Shown here: positions 19,308 through 28,442 of the stretch, piece by piece | How the letters are laid out: each line of letters starts with the position of its first letter | Numbering within the stretch: the first letter of the stretch is position 1 | Assembly (NCBI GenBank): GCA_964404255.1 | Contig: CAYOJJ010000004.1 | Location: forward strand, 62,001 to 126,000 | Length of the DNA stretch: 64,000 nucleotides | Direction of reading: 5' to 3' | DNA from: JAFDZW01 sp964404255 | GTDB lineage: Bacteria > Bacteroidota > Ignavibacteria > Palsa-1295 | Program-made: the position numbers and the translations under genes | Notes under the pieces: generated by a model | The model's input: only the letters and a program-made list of their open reading frames with translations | Database searches by the model: none | Told to the model about the DNA's origin: nothing

Positions 19308-21509
19308 TCATTTCTTATTAGGGTCTTTGGGCGGCTCCTGTATTTTTTTTGCAGGTGGTGCCGTTTTTCGGCGTTCGTATTCCATCAGGGCAAAGGTTAT
19401 TCGCGGCTTGATTTCATCAGTATATTTTGAAAACGGATATTCTTTTACCAGCCTGGAATAATAATATAGTGCAGAATCATTTTTATGGGCATCTTCATAG
19501 GCCAATCCGATGGCATATAATGCCCGTGGTGCCACATCTTCATTAGGGTAAGTTGCTATTACTCCTAAAAGTCCTTGCTTAGAAATCTCTATACCCGAAG
19601 AAGGCAGTGATGCCATTGCCGCACGAAAAGCAGTTTCTCCGGGTGATTTTTTTTCACTCTTGCCGGCATAATCTACCATGGCTTGCTGAGCAAACTTCGT
19701 CGTTCCAAAATTGTGCGTCAGTTCTGCTAATAAGGTATCTCTTTCATCATATCGTTTAAGTTCATTATCTAACTGAATCCAGGAGTAAAGTATCTGTGCC
19801 TGCAGTCCATTAATAGCCGTATCAGGACGTTCGTAATGATACTTCAAAGCCCGTTCATATTCGCTAATGGCGTTCTCAGGTTCTCCGAGATCATCATAAG
19901 CCCTGCCGAGCTCAAAATGAGCTTTAGCACCGGCTGCCCGGATACTATCTACATACCGAAGCGTATCGGTCATATTAATTGAAAAAACACTTATGCCCGT
20001 ACTGGCCTTTTGTTTTTTCATTCGCTCGATTATTTCGTCGATTTTTTTTTCTTCTTCAGGAGTGAATTTATAGTTCTCGGCGGGATTCCATTTGGCTCCT
20101 TTAAATTCTTTAATAGCATCCTGTCGTAATTCACGAAGCATCGTCTCCATGATAGTATTACCAGGGCGGCGGACCTTATGCAGGATCCTCTCAATGGTAT
20201 CGAGCTTCGTTAATTGAAATTTGTTATCGGCATATCTGGTAAGAGCTCTCATTCGTTCATTGACGTAATCATTCATTTCGGGGGTCGAGAGGTCCTTCGT
20301 CCCTATGATAATATTTGCCAGTGTTGAGGCAGAATCATATTTTCCGATTTCTCTGAACATCTCGGCCTGGCGAAACCTCGAACGAACCATGATAGCCTGG
20401 CTGATATTCCGATAGGTTGTATCCACCACATAATAGGCAGCACGGATAGTAGGCAGGATCGTGGTTAAGAATTCCTGAGAACGGAAATTATCATTCGCGG
20501 CCTTTTTCTCCTCCAATTCGATCGTATAGGCTAATTCATACTGGGCAGCCGGCTGTGAAGAAGCATACCGTGTTTTAGAAATCACCGAGCTAAAAGTCGA
20601 TCTTGCTTCTTCATATTTTTCTTCGTGCCGGAGCGTTTCTGCAAGCCCCGTCATAATCTCTCCCTGGAAGGTATTATCAGCTGCAGCAGCCAGGGCATTT
20701 CGGAATGCCTGTTCTGCCTGGGGCCATTGCTCCATTAAAAAGAATAACCGTCCGCGATCATATTCAAGCTGGGCATAGGGTTCACCGGTAATTCCTTCTT
20801 CGGCAAGCTGCAATTCCTTTGCCGCTTCAAGATAGTTGTCATAGGAAGAAGATACCAGCAGATCGGCAAATGATTTGTGAACGTCGGAGCGGAATAGTGT
20901 CCGGCCTGAAGATTCACTCGATAGCATTTGCCGCAATGAAATTGTCGCTGAATCTATCTGCCCGGTCTGTACTTGAGATTCTGCAAGAAGCATTGCCGTC
21001 TCTTCGGCATACTCGGTCTTTGGATATTTATAGAGCAGCTCGTAAAATTTTCGTTTGGCCCCTTCATAATTCTGCTTATAATAGAGGGCTTTTCCTACAA
21101 CAAAGAGCGCATCTTCTTCATATTTATTAGGCTTCTTTTCTGCCAATACTTTCGAGCCGAGGATAACGGCGGAATCCAAATGAGTGGAAGCCGCCCCTTT
21201 AATAATAGAAGTTTTAGGTTTCGACATCAATACGAATGGTACGATCGGAGTACCGCGCTTCCGGCGGATCTTATAGCTTATAAGTTCTTCTTCAAGCCAA
21301 TGATGGGTAAAGGCAGCATTTACGGCTCCGTTTTGGGTTGTCGGCTCTGTTTTTATTATCTCTTCATATTGCTCTAAATGCTTTTGAGCGAGATAGAGGA
21401 CATTAAAATAGGTGGTAAAACTTCTAAAAAAAGTGCAGGAAGAGATAAGCAGACAACCTATTGCCCCTGCTATTATAGTTTTTCTTACGCGGCTATTTGT
21501 ATTGGCCAT
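19308..21509 (-). CDS. TPR-repeat lipoprotein, possibly SprE/PorW-like
   Basis: 733 residues. The lipobox LLISSC puts the lipidated Cys at residue 25. Tetratricopeptide-like repeats fill most of the rest (for example AHFELGRAYDDLGEPENAISEYERAL and ALYAIGLAYEDAHKNDSALYYYSRLV), and the tail is basic and Pro-rich. The segment just after the Cys, FFRSFTTYFNVLYLAQKHLEQYEE, is like the N-terminus of SprE/PorW lipoproteins, which are needed for gliding or T9SS secretion in Bacteroidota. That would fit the many T9SS cargo genes here, but TPR proteins are easy to over-assign. It lies 44 bases upstream of pyrK on the same strand. Confidence 0.7.
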   Translation of the reverse strand: MANTNSRVRKTIIAGAIGCLLISSCTFFRSFTTYFNVLYLAQKHLEQYEEIIKTEPTTQNGAVNAAFTHHWLEEELISYKIRRKRGTPIVPFVLMSKPKTSIIKGAASTHLDSAVILGSKVLAEKKPNKYEEDALFVVGKALYYKQNYEGAKRKFYELLYKYPKTEYAEETAMLLAESQVQTGQIDSATISLRQMLSSESSGRTLFRSDVHKSFADLLVSSSYDNYLEAAKELQLAEEGITGEPYAQLEYDRGRLFFLMEQWPQAEQAFRNALAAAADNTFQGEIMTGLAETLRHEEKYEEARSTFSSVISKTRYASSQPAAQYELAYTIELEEKKAANDNFRSQEFLTTILPTIRAAYYVVDTTYRNISQAIMVRSRFRQAEMFREIGKYDSASTLANIIIGTKDLSTPEMNDYVNERMRALTRYADNKFQLTKLDTIERILHKVRRPGNTIMETMLRELRQDAIKEFKGAKWNPAENYKFTPEEEKKIDEIIERMKKQKASTGISVFSINMTDTLRYVDSIRAAGAKAHFELGRAYDDLGEPENAISEYERALKYHYERPDTAINGLQAQILYSWIQLDNELKRYDERDTLLAELTHNFGTTKFAQQAMVDYAGKSEKKSPGETAFRAAMASLPSSGIEISKQGLLGVIATYPNEDVAPRALYAIGLAYEDAHKNDSALYYYSRLVKEYPFSKYTDEIKPRITFALMEYERRKTAPPAKKIQEPPKDPNKK

Positions 21510-21615
21510 TGTTCTATCAACGAGTACGATAAACTCTCAGTTCGAAAGTATAGAGCCACAAGTCAGAGTAACTCTTTATGCCCTCTTTTCTGGCCATAAT
21601 GCTATTGCCACGCAA

Positions 21616-21661
21616 TTAAGACTAAGTCCAAATAACGTTTTTATTGAGACTCAGTCTAAAT
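21616..21661 (+). promoter_or_regulatory. Two tandem Fur-box-like operators
   Basis: Two related inverted repeats with one-base centres: TTAAGACTAAGTCCAAAT (21616-21633) and TTGAGACTCAGTCTAAAT (21644-21661). Their centres are 28 bases apart. Each has an AGACT-n-AGTCy core in a 7-1-7 arrangement, which is how Fur-family boxes are usually built. The second copy covers the -33 element of the promoter described next, a position suited to repression. The regulator is inferred from geometry only. Confidence 0.6.
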
Positions 21662-21674
21662 TGTCGTATATTTG
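21644..21674 (+). promoter_or_regulatory. Bacteroidota-type promoter
   Basis: TTG at 21644-21646 and TATATTTG at 21667-21674 are separated by 20 bases, an exact match to the TTG-N19/20-TAnnTTTG form. Transcription would begin near 21680, at or within a few bases of the start codon. Confidence 0.65.
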
Positions 21675-21679
21675 TACTG

Positions 21680-22507
21680 ATGATTATGACACATATTAAA
21701 CTCTCCGTTATTTTACTGGCCGCTACAACGGCCATCTCACTTGCGTCTTTTGAGCCTGCATTGGCCAATAGACGGCATTTTGCATACAATTATGAATCGG
21801 CCGTCCTTCCTAAAGGCGGCAAAGAGATCGAGATATGGAATACCCTCCGCACCGATAAAGGCTCCTATTTCCGAGGAATGGAACATCGTGCCGAGCTTGA
21901 ACTTGGGCTGGGTGGCTCCTTCCAGACTTCACTGTATTTGAATCTGGAATCCAATTCCATGGCCGATGGAGATGGAATTGCCACTTCCGGTACCGAATTT
22001 AGCGTCTCCAATGAGTGGAAATACAGCCTGAGCAACCCCACTGCTGATATTATCGGCAGTGCACTTTATGGTGAATGGACACTGAAATACGATGAGACCG
22101 AACTTGAGGGTAAAGTCATCCTCGATAAGCAGATCGGCAATGTATTGATCGCTGCCAATGCAACGATCGAGCATGAAGCTGAAGGCAGGGGTTCGGGATC
22201 AGAAAACAAGATCGAATTTACGGCCGGAGTGGCCTATCTGCTCGATGAGCATTTTTCTTTCGGTCTTGAAGCCCGCCATCATACCGTAGTACCGGATAAC
22301 GATGAGATTCCGGGGACCAGCGACGAAAGCTATGGTGCTCTGTTTGTAGGCCCGACACTCACCTATGGCGATAAAGGCTGGTGGGCGGCATTCTCTGTAA
22401 TGCCCCAGATAGGCTTGGGAAGCAATAAAGCGAACACTAACAGTCCGCTCGAACTCATCGAGCATGAGAAAGTAGAAGCCCGTTTGCTTCTATCGTTCGA
22501 ATTATGA
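21680..22507 (+). CDS. DUF6662-like outer-membrane barrel
   Basis: 275 residues from ATG 21680, with a second ATG in frame at 21686. The frame is open upstream to 21644, but that part overlaps the promoter and operator. A signal peptide ends near FEPALA. The mature start FAYNYESAVLPKGGKEIEIWNT resembles the DUF6662 family. The rest shows alternating beta-strand patterns ending in a strand with terminal Leu (EARLLLSFEL), as in outer-membrane barrels. Ligand unknown. Its TGA overlaps the ATG of the cytochrome lipoprotein (ATGA at 22504-22507). The leader may be absent or a few bases long, because the -7 element ends 6 bases before the ATG. Confidence 0.75.
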   Translation: MIMTHIKLSVILLAATTAISLASFEPALANRRHFAYNYESAVLPKGGKEIEIWNTLRTDKGSYFRGMEHRAELELGLGGSFQTSLYLNLESNSMADGDGIATSGTEFSVSNEWKYSLSNPTADIIGSALYGEWTLKYDETELEGKVILDKQIGNVLIAANATIEHEAEGRGSGSENKIEFTAGVAYLLDEHFSFGLEARHHTVVPDNDEIPGTSDESYGALFVGPTLTYGDKGWWAAFSVMPQIGLGSNKANTNSPLELIEHEKVEARLLLSFEL

Positions 22508-22830
22508 AGCGTAGAGTTGGAGCATACCCGCTCCTGTTAGCAGGGATGGCGTTCGTTGCAAGTTCTTGCACGGGCGCCATTCCCCATATTTCTTCGGATA
22601 AGAACGAACAGGTAAAGATGTCGCAGCATGTTGATCTCGAACACGGAAGAACGCTTTACATTGCTAACTGTGCGGGTTGCCATCAATTACATGCCACATC
22701 TGAATACACTGCTAAAGAATGGGATGACGTTTTTGGGGAGATGTCTCAAAAAGCGCATCTTTCATCAGAAGATAGCCTTTCGGTTCTTTCCTACCTACAT
22801 GCCACAGCGAAGCCAATGGTAGCGCATTAA
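22504..22830 (+). CDS. Mono-haem cytochrome c lipoprotein
   Basis: 108 residues. The lipobox VASSC gives a lipidated Cys at 22. A single haem motif CAGCH spans 56-60, preceded by DLEHGRTLYIAN, typical of a small class I cytochrome. A candidate axial Met is M80 (GEMSQ). It is expected to be membrane-tethered on the periplasmic or surface side. It is translationally coupled to the barrel gene before it, so the pair probably works together, and both lie under the candidate metal-responsive operators. Redox partner unknown. Confidence 0.85.
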   Translation: MKRRVGAYPLLLAGMAFVASSCTGAIPHISSDKNEQVKMSQHVDLEHGRTLYIANCAGCHQLHATSEYTAKEWDDVFGEMSQKAHLSSEDSLSVLSYLHATAKPMVAH

Positions 22831-22833
22831 AAA

Positions 22834-22858
22834 AAGAGCCGAAACGAGTTCGGCTCTT
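22834..22858. terminator. Bidirectional intrinsic terminator
   Basis: 10-bp stem (22834-22843 with 22849-22858) between the cytochrome gene and the convergent lon gene. It is flanked by an A-run on the left, which makes a U-tract for the minus strand; the plus-strand U-tract is poor. Confidence 0.8.
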
Positions 22859-22886
22859 AATTCACTTATCAGCTAATTAATAAATA

Positions 22887-25538
22887 TTATTTTTTTGCAG
22901 TCCGTTTTTTTGCTTTTTTAGGCGAAGCGGCTTTTTTTGAGACGGACTTGACACTATTTTTTTTGGTCTTCTTTTCAAAGACAATATCAAGCGCTTCATC
23001 TATCTTGGAGATCGGAATGATCTCTAAGCCTTCGAGAATAGCTTTCGGTATTTCCGATAAGGTTTTCTTATTTTCCTCAGGTATAAGGACGGTCTTCATT
23101 CCTTCCCGTTGAGCTGCAAGCAGTTTTTCCTGAAGACCGCCGATCGGAAGAACATTGCCGCGCAAGGTTATTTCCCCGGTCATCGCAACATCTCCGCGAG
23201 CCGGCTTACCCGAAAGCGCAGAATACATTGCCATTGTCAGGGTGATGCCGGCGCTTGGCCCATCTTTCGGTACAGCGCCTTCCGGCAAGTGGACGTGTAT
23301 TTCTTTGCTCTTGATAAAATCCGGCTTCAATCCGAAGTCCGTTGCCTTGGAACGAAGGTAGCTCAGTGCAGCCTGAGCCGATTCCTTCATTACATCGCCA
23401 AGCTGGCCGGTAAGCGTTAGGCGCTCGCTGCCATTCATTACCGTAACTTCCACCGGTAATACATCGCCGCCGGTGCTTGTCCAAGCCAGGCCCATCACAG
23501 CCCCTACTTTGCTATCGAGTTCTTTTTTGCTGGAACGGTATTTCGGAACGCCAAGGTATTCCTCTACTTTTTTACGATCTATGGTTATTACAATATCGCT
23601 CGATATTTCCAGGCGTTTCGGCGCAAATTCTTCGGCTTCCAGCTTGCCATTCTCATTTACGGTTACCGAAGATAAATGCTCATTCTTTTCAACAGGAGCT
23701 TTTTCTTCGCCGGGCATTTCCGCATAGATCTTCATTACGATCTCATGCGCCGCCTTTCTGCAAACCTTGGCGATCTTCCTTACGAGTTCACGAACGCCTG
23801 CTTCTTCAGTGTAATGACGAATGACATACTGAACCGAGTCATCGCTAAAGACCACATTATGCTCGGAAAGGCCATGCTCTTTTAATTGAGCCGGAATGAT
23901 ATGCCGCTTTGCGATCTCCAGTTTATCATGTTCAAGATACCCTGGGATCTCGATCATTTCCATTCTATCGTATAACGGCAGCGGGATGTTATACGCAACA
24001 TTTGCTGTCGTTATAAAAAAGACGTTGGATAGATCGTAATCGACATCAAGATAATGATCGACGAATGTATGGTTCTGCTCGGGGTCGAGAACTTCCAATA
24101 ATGCCGAACTCGGGTCGCCCCTGAAATCCATCGACATTTTATCGATCTCGTCGAGAAGTATTACCGGATTTACAACTCCGGCACGCTTCATCGACTGAAT
24201 GATCTTACCCGGTAGAGCACCGATATAAGTGCGGCGATGACCGCGAATTTCAGCTTCATCGCGCACACCGCCGAGAGAAATTCGGACGAATTCCCTGCCG
24301 AGTGCTCTGGCAATAGATTTTGCCAACGAAGTTTTACCGACACCGGGAGGGCCGACAAAGCATAATATCTGCCCGCGCATCTTTTCTACCAGATTCAGGA
24401 CAGCAATATGCTCAAGAATGCGCTCTTTGGGTTTATCGAGAGCGAAGTGATCGGCATTGAGCACTTCCTTTACATTCCCTACATTAAAATTATCGGTTGT
24501 GCGCTTATGCCACGGTACCTGAGCGAGCCACTCAAGATACGTACGCAGTACTCCGGCTTCCGGCGACATGGCAGGTGTTTTTTTCAAGCGCTCCACTTCC
24601 TCGTCAGCCTTCTTTTGCACTGCGGCCGGTAACTGCGCTTCGCGTAATTGCAGCATCAATTTACCAAGTTCCGGATGCTCTTCGAGAGCATCGTCGCCAA
24701 GCTCGCTCTGTAATAAGCGAATCTGCTCCTGAAGGAAATACTTGCGCTGCGATTTTTGAATGGAGTTCTGGACTTTCTGATCGATGTCCTGCTCTAACTT
24801 CAAAATATCGATCTCCGAAGCGAGTAAACCACTAACATGAAGATATTGATCTTTAATATCTGTCAATTCCAGAATGTGCTGCTTCGACGGAAGATCTTTC
24901 GTCAGATGAGCGGCTATAAAGAACAATCGGCGGCGCGGTTCGGTAATGTTATCGAACGACATCAGCGTCTCCGGCGGATGGCTCGGAGAGGACCGCACAT
25001 AGGCACGGAATTGCTCGGAAGTATGGCGGACTAATGCCTCAAGCTCCGGCGTAAGATCGGTTTCAGGATGTATAACCTCTACTTCCGACTCGATATGCCC
25101 CTCAACACTCATATACTGCTTCGCATGAGCCTGTTCGAGCCCATCGACCAGCACTTTCACCAAGCCATTCGGCAGGCGAATGATACGTACAATGCGAGCA
25201 AGCGTACCATATTTGAAGAGTTCATCGCGGTTCGGATCATCAACAGCAGAATCTTTCTGTGCTACGAGAAAGAGATACCGTTCCCGGGCCATTGCCGACA
25301 TTGTTGCCGAAAGAGAAGATTCGCGTCCGACAAGCACCGGAAAGATCATATAGGGGAAAATAATAACATCGCGCAATGCCAGGACCGGTATGCGATGCGG
25401 GATGTTTTTCAGATCGATTGGGTCGTCACTCGCACCGCTAAGCGCCGAAACATCGAGCTGGGACTCGATGTTGATCTGCTCGTTTTTTTTGCTCGACGAG
25501 GTACGTTTCTTTTTGGAAGTAGGTCGTTCTTTTGCCAT
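22887..25538 (-). CDS. lon: ATP-dependent protease Lon
   Basis: 883 residues. The N-terminal substrate-binding LON domain starts at about 50 (PVLALRDVIIFPYMIFPVLVGR). The AAA+ module has Walker A GPPGVGKTS near 399 and Walker B VILLDEIDKM. The C-terminal protease domain has the catalytic Ser in PKDGPSAGITL (about 758) and a Lys about 43 residues later. The ends are unusually basic: an N-terminal Lys/Ser stretch and a Lys/Ala-rich tail after residue 860, encoded by A-rich DNA. It degrades misfolded and regulatory proteins in the cytosol. It is separated from carA upstream by a strong terminator, so it needs its own promoter. Confidence 0.96.
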   Translation of the reverse strand: MAKERPTSKKKRTSSSKKNEQINIESQLDVSALSGASDDPIDLKNIPHRIPVLALRDVIIFPYMIFPVLVGRESSLSATMSAMARERYLFLVAQKDSAVDDPNRDELFKYGTLARIVRIIRLPNGLVKVLVDGLEQAHAKQYMSVEGHIESEVEVIHPETDLTPELEALVRHTSEQFRAYVRSSPSHPPETLMSFDNITEPRRRLFFIAAHLTKDLPSKQHILELTDIKDQYLHVSGLLASEIDILKLEQDIDQKVQNSIQKSQRKYFLQEQIRLLQSELGDDALEEHPELGKLMLQLREAQLPAAVQKKADEEVERLKKTPAMSPEAGVLRTYLEWLAQVPWHKRTTDNFNVGNVKEVLNADHFALDKPKERILEHIAVLNLVEKMRGQILCFVGPPGVGKTSLAKSIARALGREFVRISLGGVRDEAEIRGHRRTYIGALPGKIIQSMKRAGVVNPVILLDEIDKMSMDFRGDPSSALLEVLDPEQNHTFVDHYLDVDYDLSNVFFITTANVAYNIPLPLYDRMEMIEIPGYLEHDKLEIAKRHIIPAQLKEHGLSEHNVVFSDDSVQYVIRHYTEEAGVRELVRKIAKVCRKAAHEIVMKIYAEMPGEEKAPVEKNEHLSSVTVNENGKLEAEEFAPKRLEISSDIVITIDRKKVEEYLGVPKYRSSKKELDSKVGAVMGLAWTSTGGDVLPVEVTVMNGSERLTLTGQLGDVMKESAQAALSYLRSKATDFGLKPDFIKSKEIHVHLPEGAVPKDGPSAGITLTMAMYSALSGKPARGDVAMTGEITLRGNVLPIGGLQEKLLAAQREGMKTVLIPEENKKTLSEIPKAILEGLEIIPISKIDEALDIVFEKKTKKNSVKSVSKKAASPKKAKKRTAKK

Positions 25539-25549
25539 AGTATAGAGAT

Positions 25550-25582
25550 AAAACTGCCGGTAGGGTCACTACCGGCAGTTTT
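25550..25582 (-). terminator. Intrinsic terminator of carA
   Basis: Perfect 14-bp stem (25550-25563 with 25569-25582) with a 5-base loop, lying between the carA stop and the lon start on the minus strand. The arm ends in four Ts. Confidence 0.8.
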
Positions 25583-25632
25583 CATAACAGTTCAACGTCT
25601 AAAAATATCTTTACGAAAAGAGGGTCAAAATG

Positions 25633-26721
25633 TTATCGGCGAATTTGTTCGATAAACTCATCGAAGAGATAATCGCTTTCATGCGGCCCCGGCGATGCTT
25701 CCGGATGATACTGTACCGCAAAGACCGGCAACTCCTTATGCCGAAATCCTTCTACGGTATTATCATTAAGATTTAAGTGGGTCAGTTCACAAGAATCGGG
25801 CATGGTATCCCATTTTACGGCAAAACCGTGATTTTGGGCAGTGATCTCGATCTTATCGGTAAGGAGATTTTTCACCGGATGATTTGCACCCCGGTGACCG
25901 AACTTGAGTTTATAGGTTTCCCCTCCATAGGCGAGGGAAAGCAATTGATTACCGAGACAAATGCCAAACACTGGATATTGCTCATATTTCAATAATTGTT
26001 TTACTGTTTCGATACCATCTTTCACCGCATCAGGATCCCCCGGGCCGTTGGAAAGGAAAACGCCATCGGGGTTGATCTCTTTGATGGTATCGAAAGAAGT
26101 GGTCGAGGGCACAACGGTCAATCTGGCGCCATGATCGGTCAATTTGCGTAGAATATTCGTCTTGATCCCATAATCGACGACTACGACATGAGGGGCCTTA
26201 TCATTTTCTACATCGACAGTGAATATTTCTTTCGTGGTGACGCCTTTCGTCAGGTCGAGACCGGTCATGACCGGAAGCTGTTTTGTCTTTTCGATAAGCG
26301 CCGCATCGCTAAGCGCCTCCATGGAAATGATCCCACGCAGTGCTCCTTCGGTACGCAAAATTCTGACCAGCTTTCTGGTATCGATCTGCTCGATACCGCA
26401 AATGTGATTGACTGCAAGATATTCGGCAAGGCTCCACTCCGAACGCCAGTTGGAATAGACTTCGCTTAACTCACGGACGATAAAACCGGCGACATGAGGA
26501 ATGCTGCTTTCAAGGTCTTCGCTATTAGTGCCATAATTTCCCATGAGCGGATTCGTCATGGTCACTATTTGTCCTGCGAACGATGGATCGGTCAGGATTT
26601 CCTGATATCCCGTAATGGCCGTGGTAAAAACGACTTCCCCTCCAGATTCAGCTTTTGCCAGATCGCCAAAAGCCTTACCGTTGAAGATCATCCCATTTTC
26701 CAATGCTAAGCGAGCGTTCAT
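25633..26721 (-). CDS. carA: Carbamoyl-phosphate synthase small subunit
   Basis: 362 residues. It supplies ammonia from glutamine for carbamoyl phosphate, used in arginine and pyrimidine synthesis. The N-terminal CPSase domain (ALENGMIFNGKAFG, FTTAITGYQEILTDPSF) is followed by a class I glutamine amidotransferase domain. The nucleophile Cys is in PVFGICLGNQLLSLAYGG (about 253) and the His/Glu pair in QYHPEASPGPHES (about 340). Length is normal. The large subunit carB is not in the window, so the subunits are encoded apart. Confidence 0.96.
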   Translation of the reverse strand: MNARLALENGMIFNGKAFGDLAKAESGGEVVFTTAITGYQEILTDPSFAGQIVTMTNPLMGNYGTNSEDLESSIPHVAGFIVRELSEVYSNWRSEWSLAEYLAVNHICGIEQIDTRKLVRILRTEGALRGIISMEALSDAALIEKTKQLPVMTGLDLTKGVTTKEIFTVDVENDKAPHVVVVDYGIKTNILRKLTDHGARLTVVPSTTSFDTIKEINPDGVFLSNGPGDPDAVKDGIETVKQLLKYEQYPVFGICLGNQLLSLAYGGETYKLKFGHRGANHPVKNLLTDKIEITAQNHGFAVKWDTMPDSCELTHLNLNDNTVEGFRHKELPVFAVQYHPEASPGPHESDYLFDEFIEQIRR

Positions 26722-26775
26722 CTACTATATCTCTGAAATTAACTATATATTATCAAACACCGTCCGGTCAAAAAA

Positions 26776-26801
26776 AAGGCTCCCTCGGTAAAAGGAGCCT
26801 T
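26776..26801 (-). terminator. Intrinsic terminator of the B12-uptake operon
   Basis: 8-bp stem (26776-26783 with 26794-26801) followed on the minus strand by a run of Ts (complement of 26770-26777). It lies about 30 bases after the DUF6580 stop. Confidence 0.85.
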
Positions 26802-26829
26802 CCTAACAACTATTTGCTGTTCCCCTGCA

Positions 26830-27381
26830 TTAATTGGCGAGTGCTATTTTTTTACTTACCAGGACTTTGCTTGCTTCAAAGCCACCAAAAAGAACAGCGC
26901 TAAAGAGCATATCGCTCATAAAGCTGTTTTTATAAAATGGCAGTGCCATAGTGTACCCTTCAATGATGCCGCTAAGCGTATGGGGGTACTGACTGTAGAA
27001 TGGCCACAGAGCAAAGTTTGTGATTAAAAAGTAGATCAGGGAGCCACCGAGAGTTACACCAACAAAGCCAAGCAATGAAGGCTTTTTGGAATAGAGGGTG
27101 CCGACGAGCATTAAAAGCGCATAGGAGCTATATACTACGGCCATCTGACCGGCATCATAAAAACCGATAATGGCATCCGTTGCCAGCATCATCACTGCCG
27201 GAACGAGCAGACCCCATTTGCTTCGCTGCAGGAATGCTCCTGCAAAAAGCACAGTGGCTGCCATAGCATTAAAGTTATAGATGCCGAGCTGGTTAAAAAG
27301 CAACCGGCTTCCCGCCCCGATAACGACAAGCGCCAGGGCTAACAGGTATTCGGGTTTACTTTGTGTAAAAAGCTTTTTCAT
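26830..27381 (-). CDS. DUF6580-like membrane protein, possible transport component
   Basis: 183 residues with five to six hydrophobic segments (for example YLLALALVVIGAGSRLLF, WGLLVPAVMMLATDAIIG and LLGFVGVTLGGSLIYFLITN). The pattern with YNFNAMAATVLFAGAF near residue 40 fits DUF6580, which has an ECF-transporter S-component look. It is the last gene of the riboswitch-controlled cluster btuB / BtuG-like / this gene, 47 bases after the BtuG-like stop, and is followed by a terminator. The context suggests an inner-membrane step in cobalamin or cobalt handling. No ECF ATPase or BtuCD is present in the window. Confidence 0.65.
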   Translation of the reverse strand: MKKLFTQSKPEYLLALALVVIGAGSRLLFNQLGIYNFNAMAATVLFAGAFLQRSKWGLLVPAVMMLATDAIIGFYDAGQMAVVYSSYALLMLVGTLYSKKPSLLGFVGVTLGGSLIYFLITNFALWPFYSQYPHTLSGIIEGYTMALPFYKNSFMSDMLFSAVLFGGFEASKVLVSKKIALAN

Positions 27382-27428
27382 AGCGATGTGGTTAACAAAA
27401 AAATTTGCAAATAGTTAAAGCTTACCCA

Positions 27429-28430
27429 TTATTTTACGTAAGCGTAGGCAACCGGGAGTACTCCGGCATTTATCGTTTTCTTGAGTGATTTGGTCGATAG
27501 ATCAAAAATATCAACTACATCCTCGTTTTGTGCATCTTTAGCCGTACCCAGTACAAGATATTTCTTGTCAGACAGATAATACCCGCTATAATAGGATTCC
27601 GTAAGCATCGGGTCGGTAGAAATTGCATGGCTTTGAAGATCGACCACTGAAGGAGCCATTCCAAAATAGCAGAGATAAACCTTATCCTCCGCAAAGAACA
27701 TCATATTAGGTCCTGATGGCAAGGCAACCGAATCGGTAGGAATTAATGAAGTTGGGTCAACCCAATATAACTTTCCGGATGTTACCCCGAAGTTACCCGC
27801 AGTTGCGACCAGTAAGGAATTCCTTTTGCTATCGGCAAGTATCTGAACAGCATAATTATTGAGCCATTGAGATTTGGTTATAGTTTTCGAATTCAGGTCA
27901 AGGATATGTACTGCGCCAGGTTCATCCGCCGTATAAATAACGTTATTATATTCCAATATCGACGCTTGATCGGTAATTGTGATAGAGTCTTCTATCGAAT
28001 TGCTGGTAAGATTGAGGATATAAGTGGGATGTTCATATAAACAAGGAACGAGCGCTTTTGTCGATGAAAGAGGAATTATTTTCCAGGGTGTACTCCCCAC
28101 CGGAAATTGAATACTCTTATGGTCATTCGTTGAATCAGGGTTGATAATTTCGATCTTCGAAGAGCCATCGATCACCGCATATAGCTTCCCGTTAATAAGC
28201 TGTAAATCGTTACCCGCGTCTCCAATCGGATAGAGTGCCTTGGAAATAATGCTATCAGTAGTGAGATCCCAAATGTCAAGACGTGCATCGTTGGTTTGGA
28301 ATCTTCCCTGGCTTAACATGAAGAGCCGCTCTCCTTTCGAAGTAGTGGTATTATTATTTGGCCCATCGGTGCTTTCACAAGAGCTCAGGCCAATACAGGC
28401 CAGCAGCAGTAATACAAGATAGTTTTTCAT
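27429..28430 (-). CDS. BtuG-like surface beta-propeller lipoprotein
   Basis: 333 residues. The lipobox GLSSC gives a lipidated Cys at 18, followed by a polar Asn/Thr linker. The body is a YncE-type seven-bladed propeller pattern, with repeated units such as RLDIWDLTTDSII, KIEIINPDSTND, VHILDLNSKTI and DVVDIFDLSTKSL. In Bacteroidota such lipoproteins encoded beside btuB (BtuG) bind B12 tightly at the surface and cap the BtuB barrel. Position directly after btuB (12 bases) and under the cobalamin riboswitch makes the same role likely here. The match is by architecture and context rather than by residues known to contact B12. Confidence 0.72.
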   Translation of the reverse strand: MKNYLVLLLLACIGLSSCESTDGPNNNTTTSKGERLFMLSQGRFQTNDARLDIWDLTTDSIISKALYPIGDAGNDLQLINGKLYAVIDGSSKIEIINPDSTNDHKSIQFPVGSTPWKIIPLSSTKALVPCLYEHPTYILNLTSNSIEDSITITDQASILEYNNVIYTADEPGAVHILDLNSKTITKSQWLNNYAVQILADSKRNSLLVATAGNFGVTSGKLYWVDPTSLIPTDSVALPSGPNMMFFAEDKVYLCYFGMAPSVVDLQSHAISTDPMLTESYYSGYYLSDKKYLVLGTAKDAQNEDVVDIFDLSTKSLKKTINAGVLPVAYAYVK

Positions 28431-28442
28431 AATCGTTTTTAA

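Noticed and set aside
25068..25655. 195-codon plus-strand frame antisense to lon and reaching into carA
   Set aside because: Both overlapped genes are unambiguous and the frame crosses the terminator between them; an accidental frame.
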